Source: Brevundimonas sp. UBA7635 (GTDB lineage Bacteria; Pseudomonadota; Alphaproteobacteria; Caulobacterales; Caulobacteraceae). From it: 6,977 nucleotides of DNA. Positions 1 to 5,558 of this stretch are shown here, one piece after another. The notes beneath the pieces were generated by a model. The model was given only the letters and a program-made list of their open reading frames with translations, ran no database searches and was not told the origin of the DNA. Both the position numbers and the translations under genes were made by a program. The stretch is from contig DLIT01000043.1 in NCBI GenBank assembly GCA_002483865.1, positions 1 to 6,977 on the forward strand, in the 5' to 3' direction. Positions within the stretch are counted from its first letter, which is position 1. Each line of letters begins with the position of its first letter.

Positions 1-718
1 GGGCCAGAAGCTGGCCGAGGGGGCCGTCGCCACCCCGCGCGACACCGCCGGTGCCGAAAGCCTGCTGAACGGCCTGGAGCGCGAACGCGAGGCCCTGGGC
101 GCGGTCAACCTGCGCGCCGAGGAAGAGGTCGCCGAATACAATGAGCGGCTCAATGCCATGCGCTCGGAACGGGTCGACCTCACCCAGGCCATCGCCAAGC
201 TACGCGACGGCATCGACGAACTGAATACCGAGGGACGCGAGCGCCTGCTGGCCGCCTTCGACGTCATCAATGCCAACTTCAAGGCCCTGTTCGAGGCCTT
301 GTTCGACGGCGGCCAGGCTGAGCTGAAACTGGTTGAAAGCGATGACCCGCTGGAAGCTGGCCTGGAAATCTATGCCTGCCCGCCTGGCAAGCGCCTGTCG
401 GTGATGAGCCTGATGAGCGGTGGCGAGCAGGCCCTGACGGCTGCGGCCCTGATCTTCGGCGTCTTCCTGGCCAACCCGGCCCCCGTCTGTGTGCTGGACG
501 AGGTCGATGCCCCGCTGGATGACGCCAACGTCGACCGCTTCTGCAGGATGCTGGACGAGATGCGCCGCCGCACTGACACCCGCTTCATCGTCATCACCCA
601 CAATCCGGTGACCATGAGCCGCATGGACCGCCTGTACGGCGTCACCATGCCCGAGCGCGGCATGAGCCAGCTGGTCAGCGTCAACCTGAAGCAGGCCGAG
701 GACATCGTCGCAGCCTAG
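1..718 (+). CDS. smc: Chromosome segregation protein SMC, C-terminal part (5' end cut by window edge)
   Basis: SMC is the ATPase of the SMC-ScpAB condensin complex, which compacts and helps segregate the chromosome. The open frame enters from the left edge (codons from base 2) and ends at TAG 716-718. This leaves about 238 residues of a family that usually has about 1150. The first 85 or so visible residues are charged and helical, as expected for the end of the returning coiled coil. The C-terminal ATPase head follows: an ABC signature read as [11 protein letters not shown] (MSGGE at 413-427), Walker B VCVLDE with the catalytic Glu (485-502), the D-loop APLDD just after it, and the switch His in VITHN (about 590-604). 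These are in the order and spacing of SMC proteins rather than RecN or Rad50. The signature starts with Met where Leu is commonest, which is a mild change. An internal ATG at 158 is not the start, because the frame is open and SMC-like before it. Identity is very sure. Confidence 0.95.
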   Translation, partial: GQKLAEGAVATPRDTAGAESLLNGLEREREALGAVNLRAEEEVAEYNERLNAMRSERVDLTQAIAKLRDGIDELNTEGRERLLAAFDVINANFKALFEALFDGGQAELKLVESDDPLEAGLEIYACPPGKRLSVMSLMSGGEQALTAAALIFGVFLANPAPVCVLDEVDAPLDDANVDRFCRMLDEMRRRTDTRFIVITHNPVTMSRMDRLYGVTMPERGMSQLVSVNLKQAEDIVAA

Positions 719-724
719 AAGGCT
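712..724. repeat. Short perfect inverted repeat across the convergent smc / glycosyltransferase ends
   Basis: AGCCT (712-716) and AGGCT (720-724) are perfect reverse complements separated by the three bases AGA. The repeat covers the smc stop codon and touches the last stop-codon base of the opposing gene. A five-pair stem could fold in transcripts from either side. No run of T follows on either strand, so this is not a typical intrinsic terminator. A role in ending the two convergent transcripts is only an inference. Confidence 0.3.
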
Positions 725-1578
725 CAGCGCCTGCTGCGCGCCGCCTTCAGGTCTTTCAGCGCTGGACCAATCAGGAACCAGGGCTCGACGCAGTAGCGGC
801 TGAACAGCCGCCTGGGGTCCACGGCCAGGCGGAACAGCCATTCCAGCCCCAGCCGGCCCATCCAGCGCGGAGCCGCCTTCTGTGCTCCCGCTTCATAGTC
901 AAAGGCCGCCCCCACCGGCAGGATGGGACAGGGCGGCAGGTGCTCGATGTTGTCGGCGATCCAGATTTCCTGACGGGGCATCCCCATGCCGACGAACAGC
1001 ACGTCCGGGCTGAAGGTCCTGATGGCCCCCAACACCGCCTGGTTGCCCAGCGACCCCGGTGTGACATCGAAATAGCCGGACAGGCCCTCGATCTCGGCCC
1101 CGGGATAGAGCCCCTGCAGCCGCGCCGCCGCAGCCTGGGCCACGCCCTCGGCACCCCCGACATAGAGGACACGCCAGCCCTTGCGGTTGGCCAGGCTCCA
1201 GAAATGGTCGCGCCAGTCCAGATAGGTCGAGCGATGGAAGGGCCGCACCGGCAGCTTCAGCAGACGTCCGAACCAGACCAGGGGCGTGGAATCCAGCTGA
1301 ACCACATCGGCCAGGTCATAGATCCGCTGCATCCCTGGCGTGCGGGGCAACAGATAGAGGCTGTGCAGGTTGTGATTGCCGATCACGGCCTGCTGTTCGC
1401 GCAGGACGCAGTCCTGAAGGAACTGCAACACCTCCTCGGGGCGCATCAGGTCTATTGCCCCGCCCAGCATCCGCACCCGCTCGGTATCGGCGCGGCGGGC
1501 CCGGATCGGTACGCGCGCATGCTTGCGCCGCTCGCGCGGTTCAGCCCCGTGGTCAGTGGTCAGTGCATCCTGATACAT
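724..1578 (-). CDS. WecG/TagA/CpsF family glycosyltransferase (GT26)
   Basis: This family transfers a sugar such as ManNAc or ManNAcA from a UDP donor to an undecaprenyl-linked acceptor at the inner membrane face during surface polysaccharide or wall-polymer synthesis. The 284-residue protein has the family blocks in order: GNHNLHSL (67-74), LDSTPLVW with the expected catalytic Asp96, a nucleotide-binding stretch VLYVGG (137-142), GMGMPRQEIWIA (197-208), VGAAFDYEAG (222-231), and APRWMGRLGLEWLFRL (236-251) leading into RRLFSRY. Two positions differ from the textbook pattern: Asn68 where a Thr is common, and DS instead of DG after the Asp. The first 36 residues are very basic and resemble no domain; an alternative ATG at 1468-1470 (Met37) starts just before the conserved MLGGAIDL, and neither start has a strong ribosome site. 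The gene stands alone, with no polysaccharide cluster in view, so donor and polymer are unknown. It ends with TGA five bases from the smc stop. Confidence 0.9.
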   Translation of the reverse strand: MYQDALTTDHGAEPRERRKHARVPIRARRADTERVRMLGGAIDLMRPEEVLQFLQDCVLREQQAVIGNHNLHSLYLLPRTPGMQRIYDLADVVQLDSTPLVWFGRLLKLPVRPFHRSTYLDWRDHFWSLANRKGWRVLYVGGAEGVAQAAAARLQGLYPGAEIEGLSGYFDVTPGSLGNQAVLGAIRTFSPDVLFVGMGMPRQEIWIADNIEHLPPCPILPVGAAFDYEAGAQKAAPRWMGRLGLEWLFRLAVDPRRLFSRYCVEPWFLIGPALKDLKAARSRR

Positions 1579-1645
1579 GGTGCCAGGCTAGCCGATGCCC
1601 CTCAACACCGGGTTTGCGGTTGCAGTTAACGAGACCTGAGCGCCG
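1579..1645. promoter_or_regulatory. Divergent intergenic region between the glycosyltransferase and a small exported protein gene
   Basis: These 67 bases separate two genes transcribed away from each other, so they should hold start signals for both unless the glycosyltransferase starts further in at 1470. I cannot place convincing -35 and -10 boxes on either strand. A single TTAAC (1626-1630) matches a half-site of the CtrA cell-cycle regulator, but no second half is correctly spaced. Any regulatory role is inferred from position alone. Confidence 0.25.
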
Positions 1646-2092
1646 ATGATGCTTCTGACCAGCCTTGCCCTGATGACCATCGCGGTGGAACAGGCCCCGG
1701 CCCCTGTCCGCCTCAGCCTGACCAGCCTTGGCCGGTTCGCCATCCTGGCCGACACGGCCAGCCGGACCGTCGAGGGGAGGACTGTGCGGATGCGCGCGCT
1801 GCAGGTCAGCGAGGACGACATGGTGGTGGGCCAGAAAACCTATGTCGGCGGCTGGTCCTGGTGGCGGTTCGACTGCGCGGCAGGCACCGCCGACCGGCTG
1901 GACTTCGCCAGCCTGAACGCCGACCTGGTCGAAGGCCCAGCCACGGCCGAGAGCCAGCCGCCCTTCGCCATAAGCCCTGGCGGCGATGCGGCCGAGCTGG
2001 CTGCCGTGGCCTGTGGTCAGGTGCGGCCTACGATTGATGCCACTTCTTTGGCCGAGGCGGTGCGGCTGGCGCGGCAGCGGCTAGCAGATTAA
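1646..2092 (+). CDS. Small probable exported protein of unknown function with two cysteines
   Basis: I do not recognise this 148-residue protein with certainty. The first 20 residues are hydrophobic (MMLLTSLALMTIAV, then EQAPAP) and look like a short signal peptide or N-terminal anchor, but the usual Lys/Arg before the hydrophobic core is missing. A compact domain follows, with a Trp-rich stretch YVGGWSWWRFDC (66-77), then AISPGGDAAELAAVAC (108-123). The layout of a short beta-rich domain, one Cys after an aromatic block and a second Cys after a 'PG' segment resembles small periplasmic proteins of the surface-adhesin E-like type; this is a weak resemblance. Cys77 and Cys123 could form a disulphide in the periplasm. 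The start is well bounded: an in-frame TGA lies at 1637-1639, so only ATG 1646 or the adjacent ATG 1649 is possible. The ribosome site is weak (GAG at 1638-1640). Its GC-rich third codon positions match its neighbours, supporting a real gene. Confidence 0.72.
   Translation: MMLLTSLALMTIAVEQAPAPVRLSLTSLGRFAILADTASRTVEGRTVRMRALQVSEDDMVVGQKTYVGGWSWWRFDCAAGTADRLDFASLNADLVEGPATAESQPPFAISPGGDAAELAAVACGQVRPTIDATSLAEAVRLARQRLAD
2089..2092. other. Overlapping convergent stop codons (TTAA)
   Basis: The palindrome TTAA supplies TAA to both genes: 2090-2092 on the plus strand for the small exported protein and 2089-2091 on the minus strand for the channel. The two coding regions therefore overlap by four bases, with no room for a terminator between them. 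Transcripts must end inside the opposing gene or be stopped by Rho or collision. The stop placement is read directly from the sequence. Confidence 0.9.
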
Positions 2093-3204
2093 GCGCCGAT
2101 CACGGGCGAGCTGGGCTCACGGTCCAGATCCAGCCGATCGCGCGGCAAGGCCTCAGGGCACTCATCGCGCATGAAGGCCAGCATCTTCTCGCGCACCTCG
2201 CAGCGCAGATCAAAGGCGACGCCAGCATTTCGGGCGCTGGTCAGGCAGCGAACCTGGGCCACACGATCGGTGATGTCCGTCACCTGCAGGCTGACCACGT
2301 CGCCGTCCCACAAGGGAGACGCCTGGGCGATCTCCTCAAGCTTCATCCTGAGCCGCTCCATCGGAGCTTCATAGTCAACATAAAGAAACGCGGTGCCAAT
2401 CAGCCGGGCATTGTCCCGCGTCCAGTTCTGGAAGGGCTTCTGGATGAAATAGGTCAGGGGCAGGATCATCCGCCGCCAGTCCCACAGCTTGACCACCACA
2501 TAGGTCGAAGTGATCTCCTCGACCCTGCCCCACTCGCCCTCGACGATGACCGCGTCATCGATGCGGATCGGCTGGGAGGTGGCGATCTGGATGCCTGCGA
2601 TCAGGTTGGTCAGGAAGGGCTGCAAGGCCAGGCCCGCGACGATGCCGACCACGCCAGCCGAAGCCAGCAGCGACATTCCCCACTGGCGCACACCCGGAAT
2701 GGTCAGCAGCGCAAGGCCCAGGGTTACCAGGCCGATGAGGATTGCAGCCACCCTTTGCAGAATGCGGGTCTGGGTGACGTGCTTGCGGGCATGGAGGTTG
2801 TCCTCCGTGTCCATATTGAAGCGACGCAGATGAACCAGGGCCCCCATGTCCACTGCCCCGGCAAGCATCCATCCGCACACCAGGATAAAGGCGAACAGCA
2901 GGGCCTGGCGGATCATCAGAGAGGGTTCGGGGGCCAGGGGCGAGACCGTGACACCCAGTGCCAGGGCAATGATCATCACCGCAAGACGCACCTTGAGCCG
3001 AGCCCGGCCCAGCATCCCCTTCCAAAATAGATCGCGTTTGCGAACCAGCAGCTTCAGGAACGCAAAGACCACCTGGTTGGCCGCCCAGCCGATGACGACG
3101 AACACCACCGCAATAATGGTGATGACCGCCCATTTCGGCAGCCAGTTGAACTCTCGCCACAGGGCGAAAACCGTATTGGTCAGGTCGATGACGAACTGGG
3201 GCAT
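2089..3204 (-). CDS. MscS-family mechanosensitive ion channel
   Basis: Channels of this family sit in the inner membrane and open under membrane tension to release solutes on osmotic downshock. The 371-residue protein has about five hydrophobic segments (near 25-50, 73-92, 98-118, 150-170 and 176-205), two more than E. coli MscS. The last is the Gly/Ala-rich pore helix, SLLASAGVVGIVAGLALQ (178-195). The cytoplasmic beta domain follows, with IRIDDAVIVEGEWGRVEEI (213-231) and DWRRMILPLTYFIQKPFQNW (242-261), both typical of this family. A mixed alpha/beta region up to about 345 forms the rest of the vestibule. The linker NLHARKHVTQTRILQRV before the fourth segment is characteristic of larger MscS-like proteins. 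The start ATG (3202-3204) gives a sensible N-terminus but lacks a strong ribosome site. The gene follows murG in the same direction, 66 bases away. Its gating and ion preference cannot be read from the sequence. Confidence 0.93.
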   Translation of the reverse strand: MPQFVIDLTNTVFALWREFNWLPKWAVITIIAVVFVVIGWAANQVVFAFLKLLVRKRDLFWKGMLGRARLKVRLAVMIIALALGVTVSPLAPEPSLMIRQALLFAFILVCGWMLAGAVDMGALVHLRRFNMDTEDNLHARKHVTQTRILQRVAAILIGLVTLGLALLTIPGVRQWGMSLLASAGVVGIVAGLALQPFLTNLIAGIQIATSQPIRIDDAVIVEGEWGRVEEITSTYVVVKLWDWRRMILPLTYFIQKPFQNWTRDNARLIGTAFLYVDYEAPMERLRMKLEEIAQASPLWDGDVVSLQVTDITDRVAQVRCLTSARNAGVAFDLRCEVREKMLAFMRDECPEALPRDRLDLDREPSSPVIGA

Positions 3205-3270
3205 GGCGTCAGGTTAGCGGGGTTTGCCGACCAAATCAGCCCACTGAATCGCCACTGCGTGGTGCCCGCC
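3205..3270 (-). promoter_or_regulatory. murG-to-channel gap with a GANTC methylation site
   Basis: This 66-base gap is the only sizeable break on the minus strand in the right two thirds of the window. It contains GAATC (3246-3250), a match to the CcrM methylation motif GANTC, about 42 bases upstream of the channel start. Next to it is a short inverted repeat, CCAC (3252-3255) and GTGG (3259-3262), with no T run after it. No clear promoter boxes are seen. Whether the gap ends the murG transcript or starts a new one is open. Confidence 0.3.
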
Positions 3271-4356
3271 CTATCGCGCCGTCGCCTCGACCAGGTCGGC
3301 CAATCGCCGGGTAGCATCGGGAATGGCGACGGAGCGGGCCGCCGCCGACATGGCCGTCAGGCGGGCCGGGTCGGATAGCAAACGCTCCAGCACCGCCGTC
3401 AGGCTGTCCACCGTCACGGCATCCTCAGGCAGCATCTCGGCGGCACCGGCATCAACCAGGGCCCGGGCATTGAGGGTCTGGTGATCATCCGTCGCGATCT
3501 TGAGCGGGATCAGCACCGACGGCAGGGCCGCCACGGCCAGTTCCGAACAGGTTGAAGCCCCCGCGCGACCGATGACCAGATGGGCCCTGGACAGGCGCTC
3601 GGCCATGTCGCGGAAAAAGGGCGCGACCTCGGCTTCGATCCCGGCCTCCAGATAGATCTGCCGTGCCGATTCCATATTTTCGGGCCGCGCCTGCTGCTGA
3701 ACCTTCAGGCGGGCGCGAAGCGCTTCAGGCAGGGCTGCCAGCGCGCGCGGCGTCGTCTCGGACAAAAGTCGCGCCCCCTGACTGCCGCCCGTCACCAGGA
3801 CATGGATCGGCCCCTCGGCGGTCGGGGTCTGCCAGTCACGCCCGAACAGGGCCTGGATCTCGGCACGCACCGGATTGCCGATCAGGGTGACGCGGTCCTT
3901 CACCTGGGCCTTGGCGCGGCCCAGGGTCGGAAAGGCAGAGCCAATGGCCTGTACGCTCGGGGCCAGATAACGATTGGTGCGGCCCAGGACGGCGTTCTGT
4001 TCGTGGATCACGGTCGGCCGGCGCGTCGTGATGGCCGCCAGCAGGGCCGGGGCCGACGGATAGCCGCCAAACCCGACCACGACGTCGGCACCCAGACGAT
4101 CCAGCGCCGACTTGGCCTGACCGACACCACGCATGATTGTCATCCCCGCCTTCAGCAGGCCCAGCGGGCCACGTCCCGTGGCGGCATCCAGGGCAATGCG
4201 CTCCTCGGCCGGAAAGGCGTTGGCATATTGCTGGCCGCGGGCGTCGGTGGCCAGGACCACGCGCCAGCCGCGCGTCGTCAGTTCGCGGGCCAGAGCCTCG
4301 GCCGGAAACATATGGCCACCGGTTCCACCAGCGGCGACAACACAGACCTTGGTCAT
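3271..4356 (-). CDS. murG: UDP-GlcNAc:lipid I GlcNAc transferase MurG
   Basis: MurG moves GlcNAc from UDP-GlcNAc to lipid I at the cytoplasmic face of the inner membrane, giving lipid II, the unit from which peptidoglycan is built. The 361-residue protein has the expected two-domain GT-B layout. In the N-terminal half are GGTGGH (10-15), VGFGGYPSAP (94-103) and HEQNAVLGRTNR (118-129), for the lipid acceptor and membrane side. In the C-terminal half are GGSQGA (190-195), GRAGASTCSELA (263-274) with the nucleotide-contacting Glu272, and DDHQTLNA (290-297), for UDP-GlcNAc. Length is normal. I chose ATG 4354-4356 over the in-frame GTG at 4363-4365, because an AAAAGAG sequence lies eight bases before the ATG but would abut the GTG; the longer form adds only three residues. 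The gene follows ftsW closely, in the usual dcw order. It ends with TAG at 3271-3273; murC, the usual next gene, is not there. Confidence 0.96.
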   Translation of the reverse strand: MTKVCVVAAGGTGGHMFPAEALARELTTRGWRVVLATDARGQQYANAFPAEERIALDAATGRGPLGLLKAGMTIMRGVGQAKSALDRLGADVVVGFGGYPSAPALLAAITTRRPTVIHEQNAVLGRTNRYLAPSVQAIGSAFPTLGRAKAQVKDRVTLIGNPVRAEIQALFGRDWQTPTAEGPIHVLVTGGSQGARLLSETTPRALAALPEALRARLKVQQQARPENMESARQIYLEAGIEAEVAPFFRDMAERLSRAHLVIGRAGASTCSELAVAALPSVLIPLKIATDDHQTLNARALVDAGAAEMLPEDAVTVDSLTAVLERLLSDPARLTAMSAAARSVAIPDATRRLADLVEATAR

Positions 4357-4364
4357 TGCAGGCA

Positions 4365-4371
4365 CTCTTTT
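4365..4371 (-). promoter_or_regulatory. Ribosome binding site deciding the murG start
   Basis: On the minus strand AAAAGAG lies eight bases before ATG 4354-4356. It includes the first base of the alternative GTG (4363-4365), which it is therefore too close to serve. The match to the Shine-Dalgarno core is moderate (AGAG rather than GGAG). It favours the shorter MurG protein. Confidence 0.5.
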
Positions 4372-4373
4372 CG

Positions 4374-5558
4374 TCAGGGAAGCAGACGACGCCGACGCGG
4401 CGGCGCAATATTGGAACCCGGCTCATAGGCTCCCGGTCGACGCCGGGTCAGGGCCAGAGCAAAGCCCATGGTCAGGCCCATGGCCATCATGGACGAGCCA
4501 CCATAGCTGATGAACGGCAGGGTCATGCCCTTGGTCGGGATCAGGTTCAGGTTCACCGCCACATTGATGCAGGCCTGCAGCCCGATCAGCATGAACAGGC
4601 CCGCTGCGGCCGTCTGCTCAAAGGAATCGGTCAGTTTCATGGCCCGGCGCATGCCGTGGATGACGATGAAGGCATAAAGGCCGATCATGATCAGGCTGAG
4701 GACCAGGCCGAACTCCTCGGCCCCGACCGAATAGATGAAGTCCGTGTGCAGGTCCGGCACCCGCCGCTTCATGACCCCTTCACCGATGCCGCGCCCGAAC
4801 AGGCCGCCATTGCGGATCGCCTCGGATGCCCGGTCGATCTGGTGAGTATCGGTCGTCTCGGGCGACAGGAAGCGGCTCAAACGATCGCGCATATGGCCAA
4901 AGGTGAAATACAGCGACACCACGCCGCCTGCGCCCGCCGCCGCAATCACCGCCACCCATTTCAGCGGCACCCCGGCCATGAAGAAGACCGCCATGAACGT
5001 GGTGGTTATCAGCAGCGTCTGGCCGATATCGGGCTGGATCAGCAGCAGGCCGACCGTCAGGGCCCAGATACCAAAGGCGATGCTGACGCCGGGCACGCCC
5101 TGCCCCTTCTGGGCCTCGGCGAACATCCAGGCGGCAAAGACGATCAGGCCCGGCTTGGCGAACTCGGACGGCTGCAGGCTGAATGGCCCCAGGTTGATCC
5201 AGCGCGCCGCGCCCTTCACCGTGTCCCCGATAAAGGGCAGGGCCGCCATGACCAGGATGGAGCAGAACAGGGCCGCCACCGCGATCCGCCTGACCCCGCG
5301 CGGCGACATCAGCGAGGCCACCAGCATGGCCCCCATGCCCATACTGGCCCAGACCAGCATTCGCCACGAATAGTGGAAGGGGTCGGTGATGGATTCATCG
5401 GCGCGGATAGCGGCCGGGCTGGAGGCAAAGCTGAGCGCCACGCCCAGGCCGATCAGCAACAGGGCTGCTGTCAGCAGGCCCCGGTCCACCGTCCAGAACC
5501 ATCGCGCGATCAGGCTCTGGTCATTGCGCGAAAAGGGATGGCTGTAGGACTGGCTCAT
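4374..5558 (-). CDS. ftsW: Septal peptidoglycan glycosyltransferase FtsW
   Basis: FtsW is the SEDS-family enzyme that polymerises lipid II into glycan strands at the septum, working with a class B penicillin-binding protein (FtsI). The 394-residue protein has about ten hydrophobic segments (near 28-46, 66-84, 90-109, 136-147, 158-174, 179-196, 200-219, 283-300, 317-337 and 350-370). The SEDS marks are present: GAARWINLGPFSLQPSEFAK (116-135), the large outer loop between segments 7 and 8 with HTDFIYS, whose Asp273 is the expected catalytic acid, AEEFG (280-284), and PTKGMTLPFISYGGSSM (341-357). FtsW is preferred over RodA because the gene lies between murD and murG. The N-terminus (about 24 residues) and the basic C-terminus ending RRRRLLP should face the cytoplasm. 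The start ATG overlaps the murD stop and has a strong GGAGG site seven bases upstream. The protein is intact. Confidence 0.96.
   Translation of the reverse strand: MSQSYSHPFSRNDQSLIARWFWTVDRGLLTAALLLIGLGVALSFASSPAAIRADESITDPFHYSWRMLVWASMGMGAMLVASLMSPRGVRRIAVAALFCSILVMAALPFIGDTVKGAARWINLGPFSLQPSEFAKPGLIVFAAWMFAEAQKGQGVPGVSIAFGIWALTVGLLLIQPDIGQTLLITTTFMAVFFMAGVPLKWVAVIAAAGAGGVVSLYFTFGHMRDRLSRFLSPETTDTHQIDRASEAIRNGGLFGRGIGEGVMKRRVPDLHTDFIYSVGAEEFGLVLSLIMIGLYAFIVIHGMRRAMKLTDSFEQTAAAGLFMLIGLQACINVAVNLNLIPTKGMTLPFISYGGSSMMAMGLTMGFALALTRRRPGAYEPGSNIAPPRRRRLLP
5555..5558 (-). other. ATGA stop-start overlap of murD and ftsW
   Basis: On the minus strand the four bases ATGA hold the ftsW start (5556-5558) and the murD stop TGA (5555-5557). 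Such overlaps commonly give translational coupling, so both proteins probably come from one message in linked amounts. The overlap is seen directly; coupling is inferred. Confidence 0.9.

Noticed and set aside
200..841. 213-codon minus-strand open frame opposite smc
   Set aside because: It overlaps the highly conserved SMC head domain and the end of the glycosyltransferase gene; no recognisable protein features.
940..1629. 229-codon plus-strand open frame opposite the glycosyltransferase
   Set aside because: It is rich in His, Gln, Pro and Arg, typical of antisense frames, whereas the minus-strand frame has clear GT26 motifs.
1626..1630. TTAAC as a CtrA binding site
   Set aside because: Only one half-site is present; the second half expected about seven bases away is missing, so the match could be chance.
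1655..1730. 13-base direct repeat CTGACCAGCCTTG at 1655-1667 and 1718-1730
   Set aside because: Both copies are in the same frame and encode Leu-Thr-Ser-Leu in one protein, 63 bases apart. Similar codon choice explains it and no mobile element borders it.
3250..3264. Hairpin in the murG-channel gap as an intrinsic terminator
   Set aside because: The minus-strand transcript would have only a four-pair stem (CCAC/GTGG) with an A-C mismatch outside it, and no U tract follows.
3580..4428. 282-codon plus-strand open frame opposite murG
   Set aside because: It lies antisense to MurG, whose motifs are complete; the product is low-complexity and fits no family. Treated as a high-GC shadow.
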